Source: Dorea_D hominis (GTDB taxonomy: Bacteria > Bacillota > Clostridia > Lachnospirales > Lachnospiraceae). Taken from it: DNA of 64,000 nucleotides. Position 1 is the stretch's first letter, and each line of letters begins with the position of its first letter. The position numbers were made by a program, and so were the translations under genes. Of this stretch, positions 7,181-16,938 are shown piece by piece. The stretch lies in the NCBI RefSeq assembly GCF_014287705.1, contig NZ_JACOOY010000003.1:186001-250000 (forward strand), written 5' to 3'. A model generated the notes under the pieces. It saw nothing but the letters and a program-made list of their open reading frames with translations. It was not told where the DNA came from and searched no databases.

Positions 7181-9997
7181 GTGGCAGAACAGAGAATGAA
7201 AGTCAGGGACAAGAAAGTCCAAAAGATGACCAAGGATGGTCTGGTGGAAGAAAACCTGACAGATAAATCTTCTGTTCGTGTCAGTAACCGTGCCAGTGAT
7301 GTGCAGATGGGAAGAAAACAGGGGGAAAAAGAAGAATACCTTGTGGATAAGTCTCCCCGCCAGTCTGAACGGAGTGGGAAAAATATTCGTCCCTCTGTGC
7401 AAAAATCCAGAGATGCACCGGAACTGATACGGACAGAGAAGCAAAGTGAGGATTTTGGACAGAGTAGTAAACAGCAAAATAGAAAAAGAATCCGTGCTGA
7501 AGTCGGAAAAGAATCCAGACTTGCAGAAAAATCCGAAGTCGGACAGTTAGGGAGACTGAAAGATAAACGTGCTGATCTATCAGAAAACAGGGGAGACAGC
7601 CGGAGAAATCAGACCGGTGGCAGCAAAAAGCCAAAACAAAAACAACGTTTGAAGTTTGCTTATGAGGAAACTGGTGCTTCTGTGAAAAATGACAAAGATA
7701 TGGAGAAATTGAACCAGATGGATACGGATGGAGTCAATTTCCGCCATCAGAAACAGAAAGAAAAAGCCAAAAAGTTTTCTTATGAAGAGGCAAGAAAGAA
7801 AAAGGAAGCAAAGCAGCATTCCAAGAAAGCACAGGTCTATCAGGCAAATGAAGGAGAATCTCCTGGAAAGAAAAAATCCCGTTTGAAGTTTGGTGAAGGG
7901 GAATCTATGAAAACAGAAAAAGCTTCTGTTGTCAAGAAAGCAGGAAGTGCAACTTCCGTAGCATTGCACCGTGAGATCAGCAAAAATGAAGACGATAATG
8001 CGGCGGTAGAAGGTGCCCATAAGTTAGAAGAAAGCGGCGAAGGTGTTTACCGGCTGGAACAGAGAAGTGCCAGACGCAGGAAACAGAGGGCATCCAGAAA
8101 AAGAAGCAGACTTGAAAGACAGGAAGAGAAACAGACACAGGCGGCAACCCGTCAGGAGCAGAAGAAACTGAAAAAACAGATTCAGAAGCAACAGATCAAA
8201 CGGGATTATGCCAAAGCGAAGCGAAGTGAACAGACAGTAGGAACAGCTACAAAAAGTACAATTGATTATATCAAGAAGATTGGCGGCAAAGTCACCAACT
8301 TCTTTAAAGAAAACCGGAAGGTGTATATCAGTGTAGCAGTTCTGATCGGATTGATGTTTCTGATCATAACGAATGTCACGTCATGCTCTGCAGTGTTTTT
8401 ACAAAATGTGATCACTTATACCGGAACCAGTTATCTGTCATCGGATCAGGCAATCCGGGAAGCGGAACTGTATTACACACAGCTAGAAGCTAATCTGCAG
8501 GAGCGGATCAACAACATGGAATCTGAAGAACCGGGACATGAGGAATACCGATATAACATTGGACCTATTGAGCATGATCCCTTTATCCTGATCAGTTATC
8601 TGTCAGCAAAGTATGAAGAGTTTACGTTTGAACAGGTCAAGCCGGAGCTGGATGCTTTGTTTGCAGAGCAATATCATCTGACTACAGAAGCGGTCAATGA
8701 GACTGTGACAGAGACAGCAACAGTAAGAGTTGGAGAATCTTTGGGACAGGTTGTAACAAGCGGATATTGTAATTGTCCAATCTGCTGTGGTATTTGGAGC
8801 GGAGGACCAACTGCCAGTGGAGCATATCCAACAGCCAATCACACCTTAGCGGTAGATGCTTCCAATCCGTTTGTTCCAATGGGAACAAAGGTGGTAATGA
8901 ATGGTGTCGAATATACGGTAGAAGATACCGGAGCTTTCGCAAGATACGGGGTACAGTTTGACGTCTACTATGATAATCATGCGGCGGCATCTGCACATGG
9001 ACATCAGACATGGGAATGCTATCTGGCAGATGATAACGGAAGTCAGGAAGTGGAAGTGACTAGGACAAGGGATGTAGATGTGCTGAATGTCACCTTAAAT
9101 AGTGGAAACCTGATGTCAATCTGTCAGGACAGGCTGGGATTTTTCCAGAAAGAACTGTTCAGTGCCTACAACGATACAAAAGGCAACTTGCAGATGTTTG
9201 CGACACCGGTTGATTTTAACTGGTATTCCAGTGTGACCAGCTATTATGGATACAGGATTCATCCAATATCAGGAGCAAATCAGCTTCATAATGGTATGGA
9301 TATCGGAGCACCGGAGGGAACAAAAGTGATGGCAGGACTGACCGGAACAGTTACAACTTCTGCTTATAACGACAGCTATGGAAATTACGTCATTATCAAA
9401 GACAGAAAAGGTTATGAACTGCGGTATGCACATTTAAGCAGCCGGAGTGTATCTGCAGGAGCATCCGTCACGAAAGGTGATGAGATAGGTCTTGTAGGAA
9501 ATACTGGTAATTCCACAGGAAGCCATCTTCATATTGAACTTCTGAAAAATGGAGAGCGGTTAAACCCGATCTTTTATCTGGAAACTGGAGAAGGAGCAGG
9601 CTTTGGCGGCAATGAATATACCAGTGAAGCAGCACAGCGTTTGTTAAATGAAGCAGCAAGATATCTTGGAACACCATATGTATGGGGTGGATATTCCCCA
9701 AGTGGATTCGATTGTTCTGGATTTGTAAGCTACTGTCTGACAAACTCTGGTGTAAGGAATACAGGAAGACTAACAGCACAGGGACTGTACAACATTTGTA
9801 CACCAGTAGCCCAGTCGGAGGCGCAGCCGGGAGATCTGATTTTCTTTACTGGAACTTACGACGCAGGGGAGCCGGTAACGCATATCGGAATCTATGTAGG
9901 CAATGGTCAGATGATCCATTGTGGACATCCGGTGCAGTATACGTCCATCAATTCCCCATACTGGCAGAGCCATTTCTATGGATTTGGACGATGGTAA
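7181..9997 (+). CDS. Membrane-anchored three-domain cell-wall hydrolase (3D + M23 + NlpC/P60), CD1108-like
   Basis: A 938-residue protein that should open peptidoglycan for the mating channel. Residues 1-375 are a highly charged, low-complexity cytoplasmic region; a membrane span lies at about 381-400. Outside follow a 3D (RlpA-like) domain at about 525-615, with the three expected aspartates (AVDAS, EDTGA, FDVYYD); an M23 metallopeptidase at about 680-805, with HNGMD and HLHIEL zinc/catalytic motifs; and an NlpC/P60 domain at about 817-935, with Cys in FDCSGFV and His in THIGIYVG. The start is GTG 7181, behind AAGGAGGAG. The position matches the VirB1-type hydrolase of Gram-positive systems. 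Confidence 0.92.
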   Translation: MAEQRMKVRDKKVQKMTKDGLVEENLTDKSSVRVSNRASDVQMGRKQGEKEEYLVDKSPRQSERSGKNIRPSVQKSRDAPELIRTEKQSEDFGQSSKQQNRKRIRAEVGKESRLAEKSEVGQLGRLKDKRADLSENRGDSRRNQTGGSKKPKQKQRLKFAYEETGASVKNDKDMEKLNQMDTDGVNFRHQKQKEKAKKFSYEEARKKKEAKQHSKKAQVYQANEGESPGKKKSRLKFGEGESMKTEKASVVKKAGSATSVALHREISKNEDDNAAVEGAHKLEESGEGVYRLEQRSARRRKQRASRKRSRLERQEEKQTQAATRQEQKKLKKQIQKQQIKRDYAKAKRSEQTVGTATKSTIDYIKKIGGKVTNFFKENRKVYISVAVLIGLMFLIITNVTSCSAVFLQNVITYTGTSYLSSDQAIREAELYYTQLEANLQERINNMESEEPGHEEYRYNIGPIEHDPFILISYLSAKYEEFTFEQVKPELDALFAEQYHLTTEAVNETVTETATVRVGESLGQVVTSGYCNCPICCGIWSGGPTASGAYPTANHTLAVDASNPFVPMGTKVVMNGVEYTVEDTGAFARYGVQFDVYYDNHAAASAHGHQTWECYLADDNGSQEVEVTRTRDVDVLNVTLNSGNLMSICQDRLGFFQKELFSAYNDTKGNLQMFATPVDFNWYSSVTSYYGYRIHPISGANQLHNGMDIGAPEGTKVMAGLTGTVTTSAYNDSYGNYVIIKDRKGYELRYAHLSSRSVSAGASVTKGDEIGLVGNTGNSTGSHLHIELLKNGERLNPIFYLETGEGAGFGGNEYTSEAAQRLLNEAARYLGTPYVWGGYSPSGFDCSGFVSYCLTNSGVRNTGRLTAQGLYNICTPVAQSEAQPGDLIFFTGTYDAGEPVTHIGIYVGNGQMIHCGHPVQYTSINSPYWQSHFYGFGRW

Positions 9998-10007
9998 GAA
10001 AAAAGGG

Positions 10008-10022
10008 CGGCTGCATCAGCCG
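10008..10022 (+). other. Intercistronic hairpin CGGCTG-CAT-CAGCCG
   Basis: A perfect 6-bp stem with a 3-base loop sits between the hydrolase gene and the DUF4315 gene, just before the ribosome binding site. There is no T run, so it is not a terminator; a role in mRNA stability or processing is possible but not shown. Confidence 0.5.
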
Positions 10023-10039
10023 TCCGGAAAGGAGAAGAG

Positions 10040-10333
10040 ATGAAAAGTCTTGAAAAAGCAACGGCAGATTATGAGAAAGCCAAGGAAAAAATGGAAGCAT
10101 CCAAAGCCAGATATGAAGCAGACTTAAAGCGATTCAAGGCTGCGGAGATTGCAAAAACAGAAGCGGAAAATCTGGAAATTGTAAAAATTATCCGTGCGAT
10201 GGATATGAGCATTCCAGAGCTGGAAGCTTTCAAAAAGAGAATGAAAAATGAACTGCCCGGCAGGGTAGAAATACAGAAGGAGGAAACAAGGTCTGATGAT
10301 GAATTTAGAGAAGATGAAACAGAAGAAATCTAA
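10040..10333 (+). CDS. DUF4315 family coiled-coil protein
   Basis: A 97-residue, almost fully helical protein with heptad-like spacing over residues 1-60 and the conserved core NLEIVKIIRAMDMSIPELEAF, typical of DUF4315 proteins found in these elements. Its biochemical role is unknown. A ribosome binding site (AAAGGAGAAGAG) precedes ATG 10040. Its last 38 bases overlap the start of the DUF4366 gene. Confidence 0.8.
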   Translation: MKSLEKATADYEKAKEKMEASKARYEADLKRFKAAEIAKTEAENLEIVKIIRAMDMSIPELEAFKKRMKNELPGRVEIQKEETRSDDEFREDETEEI

Positions 10334-11720
10334 AAATAGCGTGAAAAAAGGATTGCTTGCAGCAACGACATTTCTTTGCCTGACAACACCTTTGCTCCAG
10401 ACACAGACTGCTTATGCAGCTGAGAATACCACACCTGCAATCACGATTGAGAAACCGGATGGCTGGAAACAGGGAGAAACAATCATTGCTGTTACGGTAG
10501 ATGCCAGCCATATGCCGGAAGGTTTCTCGATAGCAAAAATTGAAGCAAAAGCAGGAAAAGATGGAAGCTGGCAGGATGTAACTGGAAGCGGAAGTATCAC
10601 GATTACTGGAAACCAGACAGTGTACGTGCGTGTGACAGATGGTGAGGGGAAGGTCTATGAGCAGAATCGCTCTATTAAGTGTTATGACACGGAAAAGCCG
10701 ACACTCTCTGCTTCCCTGACAGATGGTGTGCTGACGATTCAGGGGAATGATACAGTATCCGGGATTACTGCAGTAACAGTCAATGGCACCACTTATACAG
10801 ACTTGAAGGATGGAATGCTGAGAGTGCAATTGACACAGAAAGATTTTACTACAAAACAGATTGAGATTACGGTAACAGACGGTGCCGGAAATACTTCGGA
10901 AAAGTATGTACTGCAGAATCCTTATTATGAATGGGCAAAGAAGCAGGCAGAGAAACAGAAAACTTCCAGTGACAGTAATGGTGCAATGGCAACTACGACC
11001 AGTGCAGATGCAACTGGGACTGAGAAAACAACGACTTCACCACTTCCACAGGATGCACAGGCTTCTGAGCCGACAGATGCAAAAGGAACCGTGGATGATC
11101 GGACAGTAACAGGTATTGAGGAACAGCTTAATAAAGAAGGCGAGACAGCAGATTCTGTTACCAAAACAGCTACGGAAGGCACAAAAGAGTTTTATACCAT
11201 TTCAACTAAGAGTGGTAAGATTTTCTATCTGATCATTGATAATTCAAAATCTCAGGATAATGTGTATTTTCTTACAGAAGTCAGTGAAAAAGATCTGATG
11301 AATTTCACACTTTCTGATTCGGTGACACTTCCGGAAGTGGATACGGTTTATGCAGAACCAGAGAAAAAAGCAGAGGAAGAAAAACCGGAAACGACAGAGT
11401 CAGCCGAGAAAGATAAGGTAGAGGATGATATTCAGATGCCTGAAGATAAAAGTCCATTTGGAATGTATCTTTTGATTGCACTGGTTGCAGTCGGAGCTGC
11501 GGCAGGAGGATATTACTTCAAAGTCTATAAACCAAAACATGAATATGATGACGAGGATGAGATGGAAGAGGATGAAGATGAATCCGAAGATTCAGAGTCA
11601 GAAAAACGGGAAGTAGATGATGCAGATGAGCAGGAAGAAAGTACAGAACCGGAAATCCTGAGAGATGAAGATTTTGACGATAATGTGCTGGAAGATGAAG
11701 AAGAGGAGGAAGGGCGATGA
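10296..11720 (+). CDS. DUF4366 (CD1107-like) surface protein with signal peptide and C-terminal anchor
   Basis: A 474-residue exported protein. The N-terminus has lysines, a hydrophobic core and a likely cleavage site after QTAYA at about residue 44. Residues 45-210 resemble Ig-like or Big-type beta domains. A serine/threonine-rich linker follows, then a domain around residues 290-350 with YTISTKSGKIFYLIIDNS. A single membrane span at about 388-408 precedes a very acidic cytoplasmic tail. DUF4366 proteins are conserved in clostridial conjugative elements; a contact or channel-accessory role is inferred. AGAAGGAGGA lies upstream of ATG 10296. Confidence 0.82.
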   Translation: MMNLEKMKQKKSKNSVKKGLLAATTFLCLTTPLLQTQTAYAAENTTPAITIEKPDGWKQGETIIAVTVDASHMPEGFSIAKIEAKAGKDGSWQDVTGSGSITITGNQTVYVRVTDGEGKVYEQNRSIKCYDTEKPTLSASLTDGVLTIQGNDTVSGITAVTVNGTTYTDLKDGMLRVQLTQKDFTTKQIEITVTDGAGNTSEKYVLQNPYYEWAKKQAEKQKTSSDSNGAMATTTSADATGTEKTTTSPLPQDAQASEPTDAKGTVDDRTVTGIEEQLNKEGETADSVTKTATEGTKEFYTISTKSGKIFYLIIDNSKSQDNVYFLTEVSEKDLMNFTLSDSVTLPEVDTVYAEPEKKAEEEKPETTESAEKDKVEDDIQMPEDKSPFGMYLLIALVAVGAAAGGYYFKVYKPKHEYDDEDEMEEDEDESEDSESEKREVDDADEQEESTEPEILRDEDFDDNVLEDEEEEEGR

Positions 11721-11724
11721 TTGA

Positions 11725-12285
11725 GTGCAGAATAAGAAATATCAGATTATATACGCCGATCCACCTTGGCAGTATAAAAGGAAAGCGGGTCAGGGAATTG
11801 CTTCAGATCATTACCCGACCATGAGTTTACAGGAAATTTGCAATCTTCCAGTAGGGAACTTAGCGGATAAAAATTGTGCTTTATTTCTCTGGGTCACTTT
11901 TCCGCAGCTGAGAGAAGGGTTAAGCGTGATTCAAGCATGGGGATTTCAGTATAAGACAGTAGCGTTTGTGTGGGTAAAGCAGAATAAAAAAGCAGATACT
12001 TTGTTTCTGGGGTTAGGTCACTGGACAAGAAGTAATGCTGAAATATGTTTGCTTGCTACTAGAGGAACGATTCGACGCAAGTCAGCCTATGTGCGTCAGA
12101 TTATATTATCTCATATTGAAAAACACAGCAAGAAACCAGATGAGGCAAGGGATAGAATTGTTGAGCTTATTGGTGATGTACCAAGAATAGAATTGTTTGC
12201 ACGACAGGCAACACCGGGGTGGGATGTCTGGGGAAATGAAATACAGTCAGATATAGAAATGAAAAGCGAGGAAGAAATAGAATGA
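11725..12285 (+). CDS. MT-A70 family adenine-specific DNA methyltransferase
   Basis: A 186-residue member of the MT-A70 family, which transfers methyl from S-adenosylmethionine to N6 of adenine. The catalytic DPPW motif is at residues 11-14 (YADPPW) and the LFLWVT segment is typical. No restriction partner is adjacent, so it is probably an orphan methylase that may protect the element's DNA in new hosts. The start is GTG 11725, with AGGAGGAAGGG upstream. It overlaps topB by 4 bases (ATGA). Confidence 0.88.
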   Translation: MQNKKYQIIYADPPWQYKRKAGQGIASDHYPTMSLQEICNLPVGNLADKNCALFLWVTFPQLREGLSVIQAWGFQYKTVAFVWVKQNKKADTLFLGLGHWTRSNAEICLLATRGTIRRKSAYVRQIILSHIEKHSKKPDEARDRIVELIGDVPRIELFARQATPGWDVWGNEIQSDIEMKSEEEIE

Positions 12286-13686
12286 AAGCATTAGTGATTG
12301 CAGAAAAGCCATCGGTTGCGATGGCACTGGCTTCCGTGCTTGGAGCCAGAACAAGAAAAGATGGCTACGTGGAGGGAAACGGTTATATCGTTTCCTGGTG
12401 CGTAGGACATCTGGTGGGATTATGCGATGCATCGGAATACGATGAAAAATATAAAAAATGGAGATATGAGGATCTGCCGATTGTGCCGGAATGTTGGAAA
12501 CACAAGATTTTGGAGGGCACAAAGAAGCAGTTCGGAATCTTAAAGAAACTGATGAGAGATTCCAAAGTAGATGAGGTGATCTGTGCTACTGATGCAGGAC
12601 GTGAAGGTGAGTTAATCTTTCGTTTGGTGTATGAGCAGGCAGGATGCAGAAAGCCGATGAAGCGGCTCTGGATCTCATCTATGGAAGAACAGGCAATTAA
12701 AGATGGATTTGCGTCATTAAAAGACGGTTCGTGTTATGACAGTCTCTACCAGTCAGCACTTTGCAGGGCAAAGGCAGACTGGCTGGTGGGAATCAATGCG
12801 AGCCGTCTTTTTTCTGTTCTGTATAACCAGAATCTGAAAGTTGGAAGAGTACAGACACCAACACTTGCCATGATCGTGGATCGAAATCAGAAGATCAAGG
12901 AATTTACCAAAGAAAAATATTATATGGCTCATATCAAGTTTGATGATATGGATGCAGTCACGGAGCATTTTCAGAAAAAAGAGGATGCAGATAAAGTGGC
13001 TGCGGATTGTGCGGAGCGTATGTGTGAAGTAGAGAAGGACGATGTGAAGGAGAAAACAGTTCGTCCACCGAAGCTCTATGATCTGACAACCTTACAGAGG
13101 GAAGCCAACCGAATGTTTGGTTATACCGCACAGCAGACGCTGGATGCCGTGCAGGAGATGTATGAGCAGAAGCTTGTTACTTATCCGAGAACAGACAGCC
13201 AGTATCTGACAGATGAGATGGGAGAAAGCACAGAAACTCTGATTCAGATGTTGCTTGGGAAAATGCCCTATGCCGAAGGGCTGGAATATCAGCCGGACGT
13301 GAGTAAGGTATTAAATTCAAAGAAAGTATCTGATCACCATGCAATTATCCCGACCATGGAAGTAGCAAAGGCAGATATAGGTAAACTGAAAGAACGAAAC
13401 TGCAAGATTTTGTATCTGATCAGTGCCAGGGTACTGACAGCAACCGCAGATCCTTATATTTATGAAAGCCATAAATGCCAGATTACCTGTAATTATCATA
13501 CGTTTTATCTCACGGCAAAGAAAACAAAGCAGGAAGGATTCAAGGCAATCGAAAATAAATTGAAACAGTTCTTTGGCGTAAAGATTGAGAAAGAAGAGCC
13601 GGAGCTGGATATCTGGGCTGGCAAGCATTACGGTCCTTGTGATTCTTTTGTATCGGAGCATTTTACACAGCCACCGAAACAGTACA

Positions 13687-13690
13687 CAGA
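13687..13690. other. Left attachment site (attL) core, CAGA with GA crossover dinucleotide
   Basis: CAGA here and CAGA at 23168-23171 are the only bases shared at the two ends of the insert. Joining the flanks through them restores the topB codons Gln-Tyr-Thr-Glu-Asp. TnpX/TndX-type large serine recombinases are known to use a GA core dinucleotide, which fits. The exact crossover within CAGA is inferred. Confidence 0.8.
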
Positions 13691-13695
13691 TGTGA

Positions 13696-13701
13696 TATTT
13701 T
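13696..13701 (+). promoter_or_regulatory. -10 half of a promoter assembled on circularization
   Basis: TATTTT lies 5 bases inside the left end. In the inserted state the bases at the -35 position (around 13673-13678, ACCGAA) are topB sequence with no -35 match. In the excised circle, TTGACA from the right end (23154-23159) would sit exactly 17 bases upstream. This would drive the recombinase gene 44 bases downstream. Circle-dependent promoters of this kind are known for Tn4451 and Tn5397. Confidence 0.7.
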
Positions 13702-13744
13702 GTGAGCGTAAGGAGTGGATAGGAATTGAAGAAAGGAGTTCAGC

Positions 13745-15667
13745 ATGAGAAGAAAAAAAGATAAAAGCAATGGCATTACTGCTTTGTATGAAAGACTGTC
13801 TCGTGATGACGATAATGCTGGAGAGAGTAACAGTATAGTTCATCAAAAGCGAATGCTTGAAGATTATGCTATAAAACATGGCTTTACGAATCTTGTTCAT
13901 TTTACCGATGATGGTTGGAGTGGAGCGACTTTTGACAGACCTTCATGGAACAGACTTGTTGAAGGTGTTAAAAACGGAGAAATCACTGTCTGTATCTGCA
14001 AGGATATGTCCAGAATCGGCAGAGATCATCTGCAAGTAGGTTTTTTCACTGATATTCTGTTTAGAGAAAAGGAAGTTCGATTTATAGCAATCAATAATGG
14101 TATTGACAGTGACCGTCAAGAAACCAGTGAGTTTGCCCCTTTTCTGAATATCATGAATGAGTGGTTTGTCAGGGACACAAGTAAGAAAATTAAAGCTGTA
14201 CTGAAATCCAGAGGTTCTTCCGGCAATGCGCATACAAGTAATATCCCACCATACGGCTATTTGAAAGACCCCGAAAACCACGACCATTGGATTATTGATG
14301 AAGAAGCTGCTGAAGTAGTCCGCAGAATTTATCGTATGACTATTGAGGGAAAAGGACCTTATCAGATAGCAAGAGAACTTTCAGAAGAAAAAATTGAAAG
14401 ACCCTCTTATTATCTTGGAAAAAAGGGACTTGGAAATCATGCAAGCAACTATGACAAAGAAAATCCGTATATGTGGCGAGGCAATCAGGTTACTACTCTG
14501 ATTGCCCGACCAGAGTATATCGGAAAGACTGTCAACTTCAGGACATTCAAAAATTCCTATAAGGACAAAAAAGTGAAAAGGACAAATAAGGAAGATTGGG
14601 TGGTTTTTGATGATACACAAGAGCCTATTGTCGATGAAGAAACATGGCTGCTTGCTCAAAAGTTAAGACAGAATGTAAGAAAAGCAGATCCTATGGGCGA
14701 ACCTAATGTTCTGACCGGAAAGATTTACTGTGCTGACTGTGGTGCGCCGATGTATAATCACAGGGAACGAAAAGGGCGAGAAAGAATATATTATACTGCT
14801 AAAGGAGAAAAAAGGACAAGTTATTCCAATCCGGCAGATTGTTATGAATGTTCCACATATAATCTGGGGCGTCAGAAATATGACCGGCATTGTACTTGCC
14901 ACCATATTTCAACAAAAGCACTTAAAAGCATCATTCTAAAAACCATACAGGAAACTTGCCACTATGTTTCTTTGAATGAGCAGGAGTTTGTCTATTCTTT
15001 GCAAGAAGAATCGGCGATGAAAGATATTGCTGTTTCTGAAACTGTAAAAAAACGCATTGAAAGAAATCAGAAGCGACTTCACGAATTGGATATGCTTATC
15101 AGGAAAATCTATGAGGATAATGTGATTGGAAGATTACCGGACAGGCTTTTTCAGAGTATGCTTACTGATTATGAAAATGAGCAGAACGAGCTAAACAAGA
15201 TTATTGAAACTGACACCGCTGATATGCAACGGATTATAGGCGGTCAAAATAATGTGGAGCGTTTTCTAAAGCTGGTTAAAAAGTATGAGAACATTACAGA
15301 GCTTACTCCTGCCATGATAAATGAATTTATAGACAAAATACTGGTTCACGAGCCACAGGGAAAAGGTGCAGACCGCACCACAGAGGTGGAGATATATCTT
15401 AACTATGTCGGGCAATTTCAAGTACCTGTGGAGCAGCATGAACCAACAGAGGAAGAAAGGATTGCTGCTGAAAAAGAAGCAGATCGACTTCGCAGAAAAC
15501 GAGAATCCAATCGTAAGTATATGAAAAAAATTCGTGAGAAATCAAAAGAATTTGCGGAGCATGAGCGTATAGCAGAAGAAAAAAGTTCTGATAGCAATGT
15601 GTGTGCTGAACAGAACGCCGTAACCAAATCAAATCGGCAAAAAGTGAGAGGAGAAAAAATAGCATGA
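13745..15667 (+). CDS. Large serine recombinase (TnpX/TndX-type)
   Basis: A 640-residue site-specific recombinase responsible for excision and integration of the nested element. The N-terminal resolvase domain begins TALYERLSRDD, with the likely catalytic serine at residue 19, and continues with VCICKDMSRIGRDHLQVG. The recombinase and zinc-ribbon region (about residues 170-400) includes CADCGAPM and further paired cysteines. A long coiled coil spans roughly 420-600, and the tail is very charged. AAGGAGTTCAGC supplies the ribosome binding site. Its ATG overlaps the stop of the hybrid topB frame, and its stop overlaps the TnpV start. Confidence 0.93.
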   Translation: MRRKKDKSNGITALYERLSRDDDNAGESNSIVHQKRMLEDYAIKHGFTNLVHFTDDGWSGATFDRPSWNRLVEGVKNGEITVCICKDMSRIGRDHLQVGFFTDILFREKEVRFIAINNGIDSDRQETSEFAPFLNIMNEWFVRDTSKKIKAVLKSRGSSGNAHTSNIPPYGYLKDPENHDHWIIDEEAAEVVRRIYRMTIEGKGPYQIARELSEEKIERPSYYLGKKGLGNHASNYDKENPYMWRGNQVTTLIARPEYIGKTVNFRTFKNSYKDKKVKRTNKEDWVVFDDTQEPIVDEETWLLAQKLRQNVRKADPMGEPNVLTGKIYCADCGAPMYNHRERKGRERIYYTAKGEKRTSYSNPADCYECSTYNLGRQKYDRHCTCHHISTKALKSIILKTIQETCHYVSLNEQEFVYSLQEESAMKDIAVSETVKKRIERNQKRLHELDMLIRKIYEDNVIGRLPDRLFQSMLTDYENEQNELNKIIETDTADMQRIIGGQNNVERFLKLVKKYENITELTPAMINEFIDKILVHEPQGKGADRTTEVEIYLNYVGQFQVPVEQHEPTEEERIAAEKEADRLRRKRESNRKYMKKIREKSKEFAEHERIAEEKSSDSNVCAEQNAVTKSNRQKVRGEKIA

Positions 15668-16047
15668 CAGAATTGAAACCACGAATCCATGATGAAAGCA
15701 ACGGTCTGGACTATGTTCTTGTGGGCGATTACTATGTGCCGGACTTGAAGCTGCCGGAGGAACACCGCCCTATCGGTATGTGGGGCAGACTGCACAGGAC
15801 ATATTTGGAGCAGTACCGCCCTGCAAGGTTCTCTGCCCTCTGTTTATCCGGCAAACTGCATACTTACCTTGCTGACCTGAACGAACAGGTAGCGGAAAGG
15901 TGCAGCCTTGTCATTGAGCAGATGAAACAAGCCGAGGGTGTGACCGAAACCATGAAAGCAGACAATCAGATGTTGTGGGTACAGTCCATGAACTCTATCC
16001 GTAACCGAGCCGAAGAAATCATCAGACAGGAAATGATTTACTGCTGA
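15664..16047 (+). CDS. TnpV family transposon-encoded protein
   Basis: A 127-residue protein of the TnpV family, named from Tn4451-type elements; function unknown. Key conserved features are G-x-x-x-R-x-Y-L, then ARF-x-x-L, a helical middle, and the C-terminal QEMIY. It is translationally coupled to the recombinase gene by a 4-base overlap. A homologue of this protein is encoded inside the large helicase gene at 32470-32814, sharing the same landmarks. Confidence 0.88.
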   Translation: MTELKPRIHDESNGLDYVLVGDYYVPDLKLPEEHRPIGMWGRLHRTYLEQYRPARFSALCLSGKLHTYLADLNEQVAERCSLVIEQMKQAEGVTETMKADNQMLWVQSMNSIRNRAEEIIRQEMIYC

Positions 16048-16156
16048 TTTTATCAAGTCCAAAACCAACAAATCTATATCGTAAACGAAGCGACAGGTAT
16101 TTTCTTATGAAGTGTCTGTCGATTTTCATTTATCAAACTTTAAGGAGGAAAACACA

Positions 16157-16405
16157 ATGAAGATGAACCGGAATGAAATGAAAGCCATTTATGCCTTTGG
16201 CTGTCCGAACCTGAAAGCAACTGTCGAGCGTTTGCGTATGGTGGCTGCCCTTGCACCCGATCCGGCGACGAAGAAGCTGTTTTATATGCTTTCCGTCAAG
16301 CTGAGTGCTGAGGGTGTTGAAAGGTGGTATCGCTGCTTTTACTGCAAGCTGCGTGTGTTGAAAAACCATAGGGAGGGCTGCTATGGCGAGACTTACGAAG
16401 ATTGA
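16157..16405 (+). CDS. Small conserved element protein, function unknown
   Basis: An 82-residue protein beginning MKMNRNEMKAIYAFGCPN, with a cysteine in a hydrophobic helix and a C-terminal YRCFYCKLR segment that could bind metal or form a small fold. TAAGGAGG at 16141-16148 followed by ATG 16157 fixes the start. The 3' end overlaps the next gene by 23 bases, so the two are probably translated together. I do not recognise a family with a known activity; such pairs are common in mobilizable elements of Clostridia. Confidence 0.7.
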   Translation: MKMNRNEMKAIYAFGCPNLKATVERLRMVAALAPDPATKKLFYMLSVKLSAEGVERWYRCFYCKLRVLKNHREGCYGETYED

Positions 16406-16673
16406 GAAAGAAACAATCGTTCTCTTTAATGAGGGCGAGGACAAGGCAAATATCTACACCCACAACGCCGGATTGAAAAAGAGGTTGGCTGCTTTTGCTA
16501 AGAAGTACCCTGACCTTTGCAGACTGGAAAAATCCAATGTTCAAGGCGGTATTTCTTATGAGCTGGCAAAATCCCGTTTGTCTATCCGTTTCCTGCCGCC
16601 TTACAGTGAGGAACGCAGACAGAAAGCCAGCGAATATGCGAAAAAGCATGGGCTGAACAGTCAGCAGGGATAA
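16383..16673 (+). CDS. Small conserved element protein, function unknown
   Basis: A 96-residue basic protein, MARLTKIEKETIVLFNEGED..., with short helices and a C-terminal SEERRQKASEYAKKHG. It follows the preceding small gene with a 23-base overlap and has the ribosome binding site GGGAGGGCT before ATG 16383. No catalytic motif is visible. Its overlap and position between TnpV and the mobilization region suggest an accessory or regulatory role, which is inference only. Confidence 0.7.
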   Translation: MARLTKIEKETIVLFNEGEDKANIYTHNAGLKKRLAAFAKKYPDLCRLEKSNVQGGISYELAKSRLSIRFLPPYSEERRQKASEYAKKHGLNSQQG

Positions 16674-16830
16674 TGTGATAATCAGGGCTGATATGCGGTT
16701 AAAATGTCAGGTGCAGACCTGATGTTTTGACCGTTGCCTATCGTCTGCAAGGAAAGTATCGGGGACTATGGATTTTGCAGAAATGTGCGTTACAAGGCTT
16801 GAACAGGAACTCTGTATACAAAATTTTTTC

Positions 16831-16859
16831 TTCCATTCTTTAAGTTGATGAAGTATAAT
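16831..16859 (+). promoter_or_regulatory. Repeated promoter block, copy 1 (TTCCAT-17-TATAAT)
   Basis: A perfect -10 box TATAAT at 16854-16859 with a weak -35 (TTCCAT) at 17-base spacing lies 80 bases upstream of the membrane-protein gene. The same block, almost base for base over about 32 bases, precedes two other cargo genes (19193-19225 and 20015-20046). Upstream, in the 265-base gap after 16673, there is also a short hairpin at 16707-16722 (TCAGGT/ACCTGA); nothing else is evident there. Confidence 0.6.
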
Positions 16860-16938
16860 GAGATATGAAAAAGTGAGGTTTTAAATACTCGAATTTAAAC
16901 AATCATTTTTACATATCTGGAACTATGGAGGGCAAAAA

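Larger units (their letters stand above)
12282..13748 (+). pseudogene. topB: topB 5' part: DNA topoisomerase III, interrupted by the nested element
   Basis: Type IA topoisomerase III, which resolves linked DNA during transfer or replication. The N-terminal TOPRIM domain is present (MKALVIAEKPSVA; the metal-binding DxD-type segment CATDAGREGE near residue 105), as is the catalytic tyrosine region LVTYPRTDSQYL near residue 290. Native sequence ends at base 13688 (residue 469, ...PPKQYT). The last 19 codons are contributed by the inserted element and end in a stop that overlaps the recombinase start. The rest of topB resumes at 23170 in the matching frame, giving 691 residues when joined. Whether the truncated protein works is unknown; it lacks the C-terminal part of the core and the zinc-finger region. 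Confidence 0.92.
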
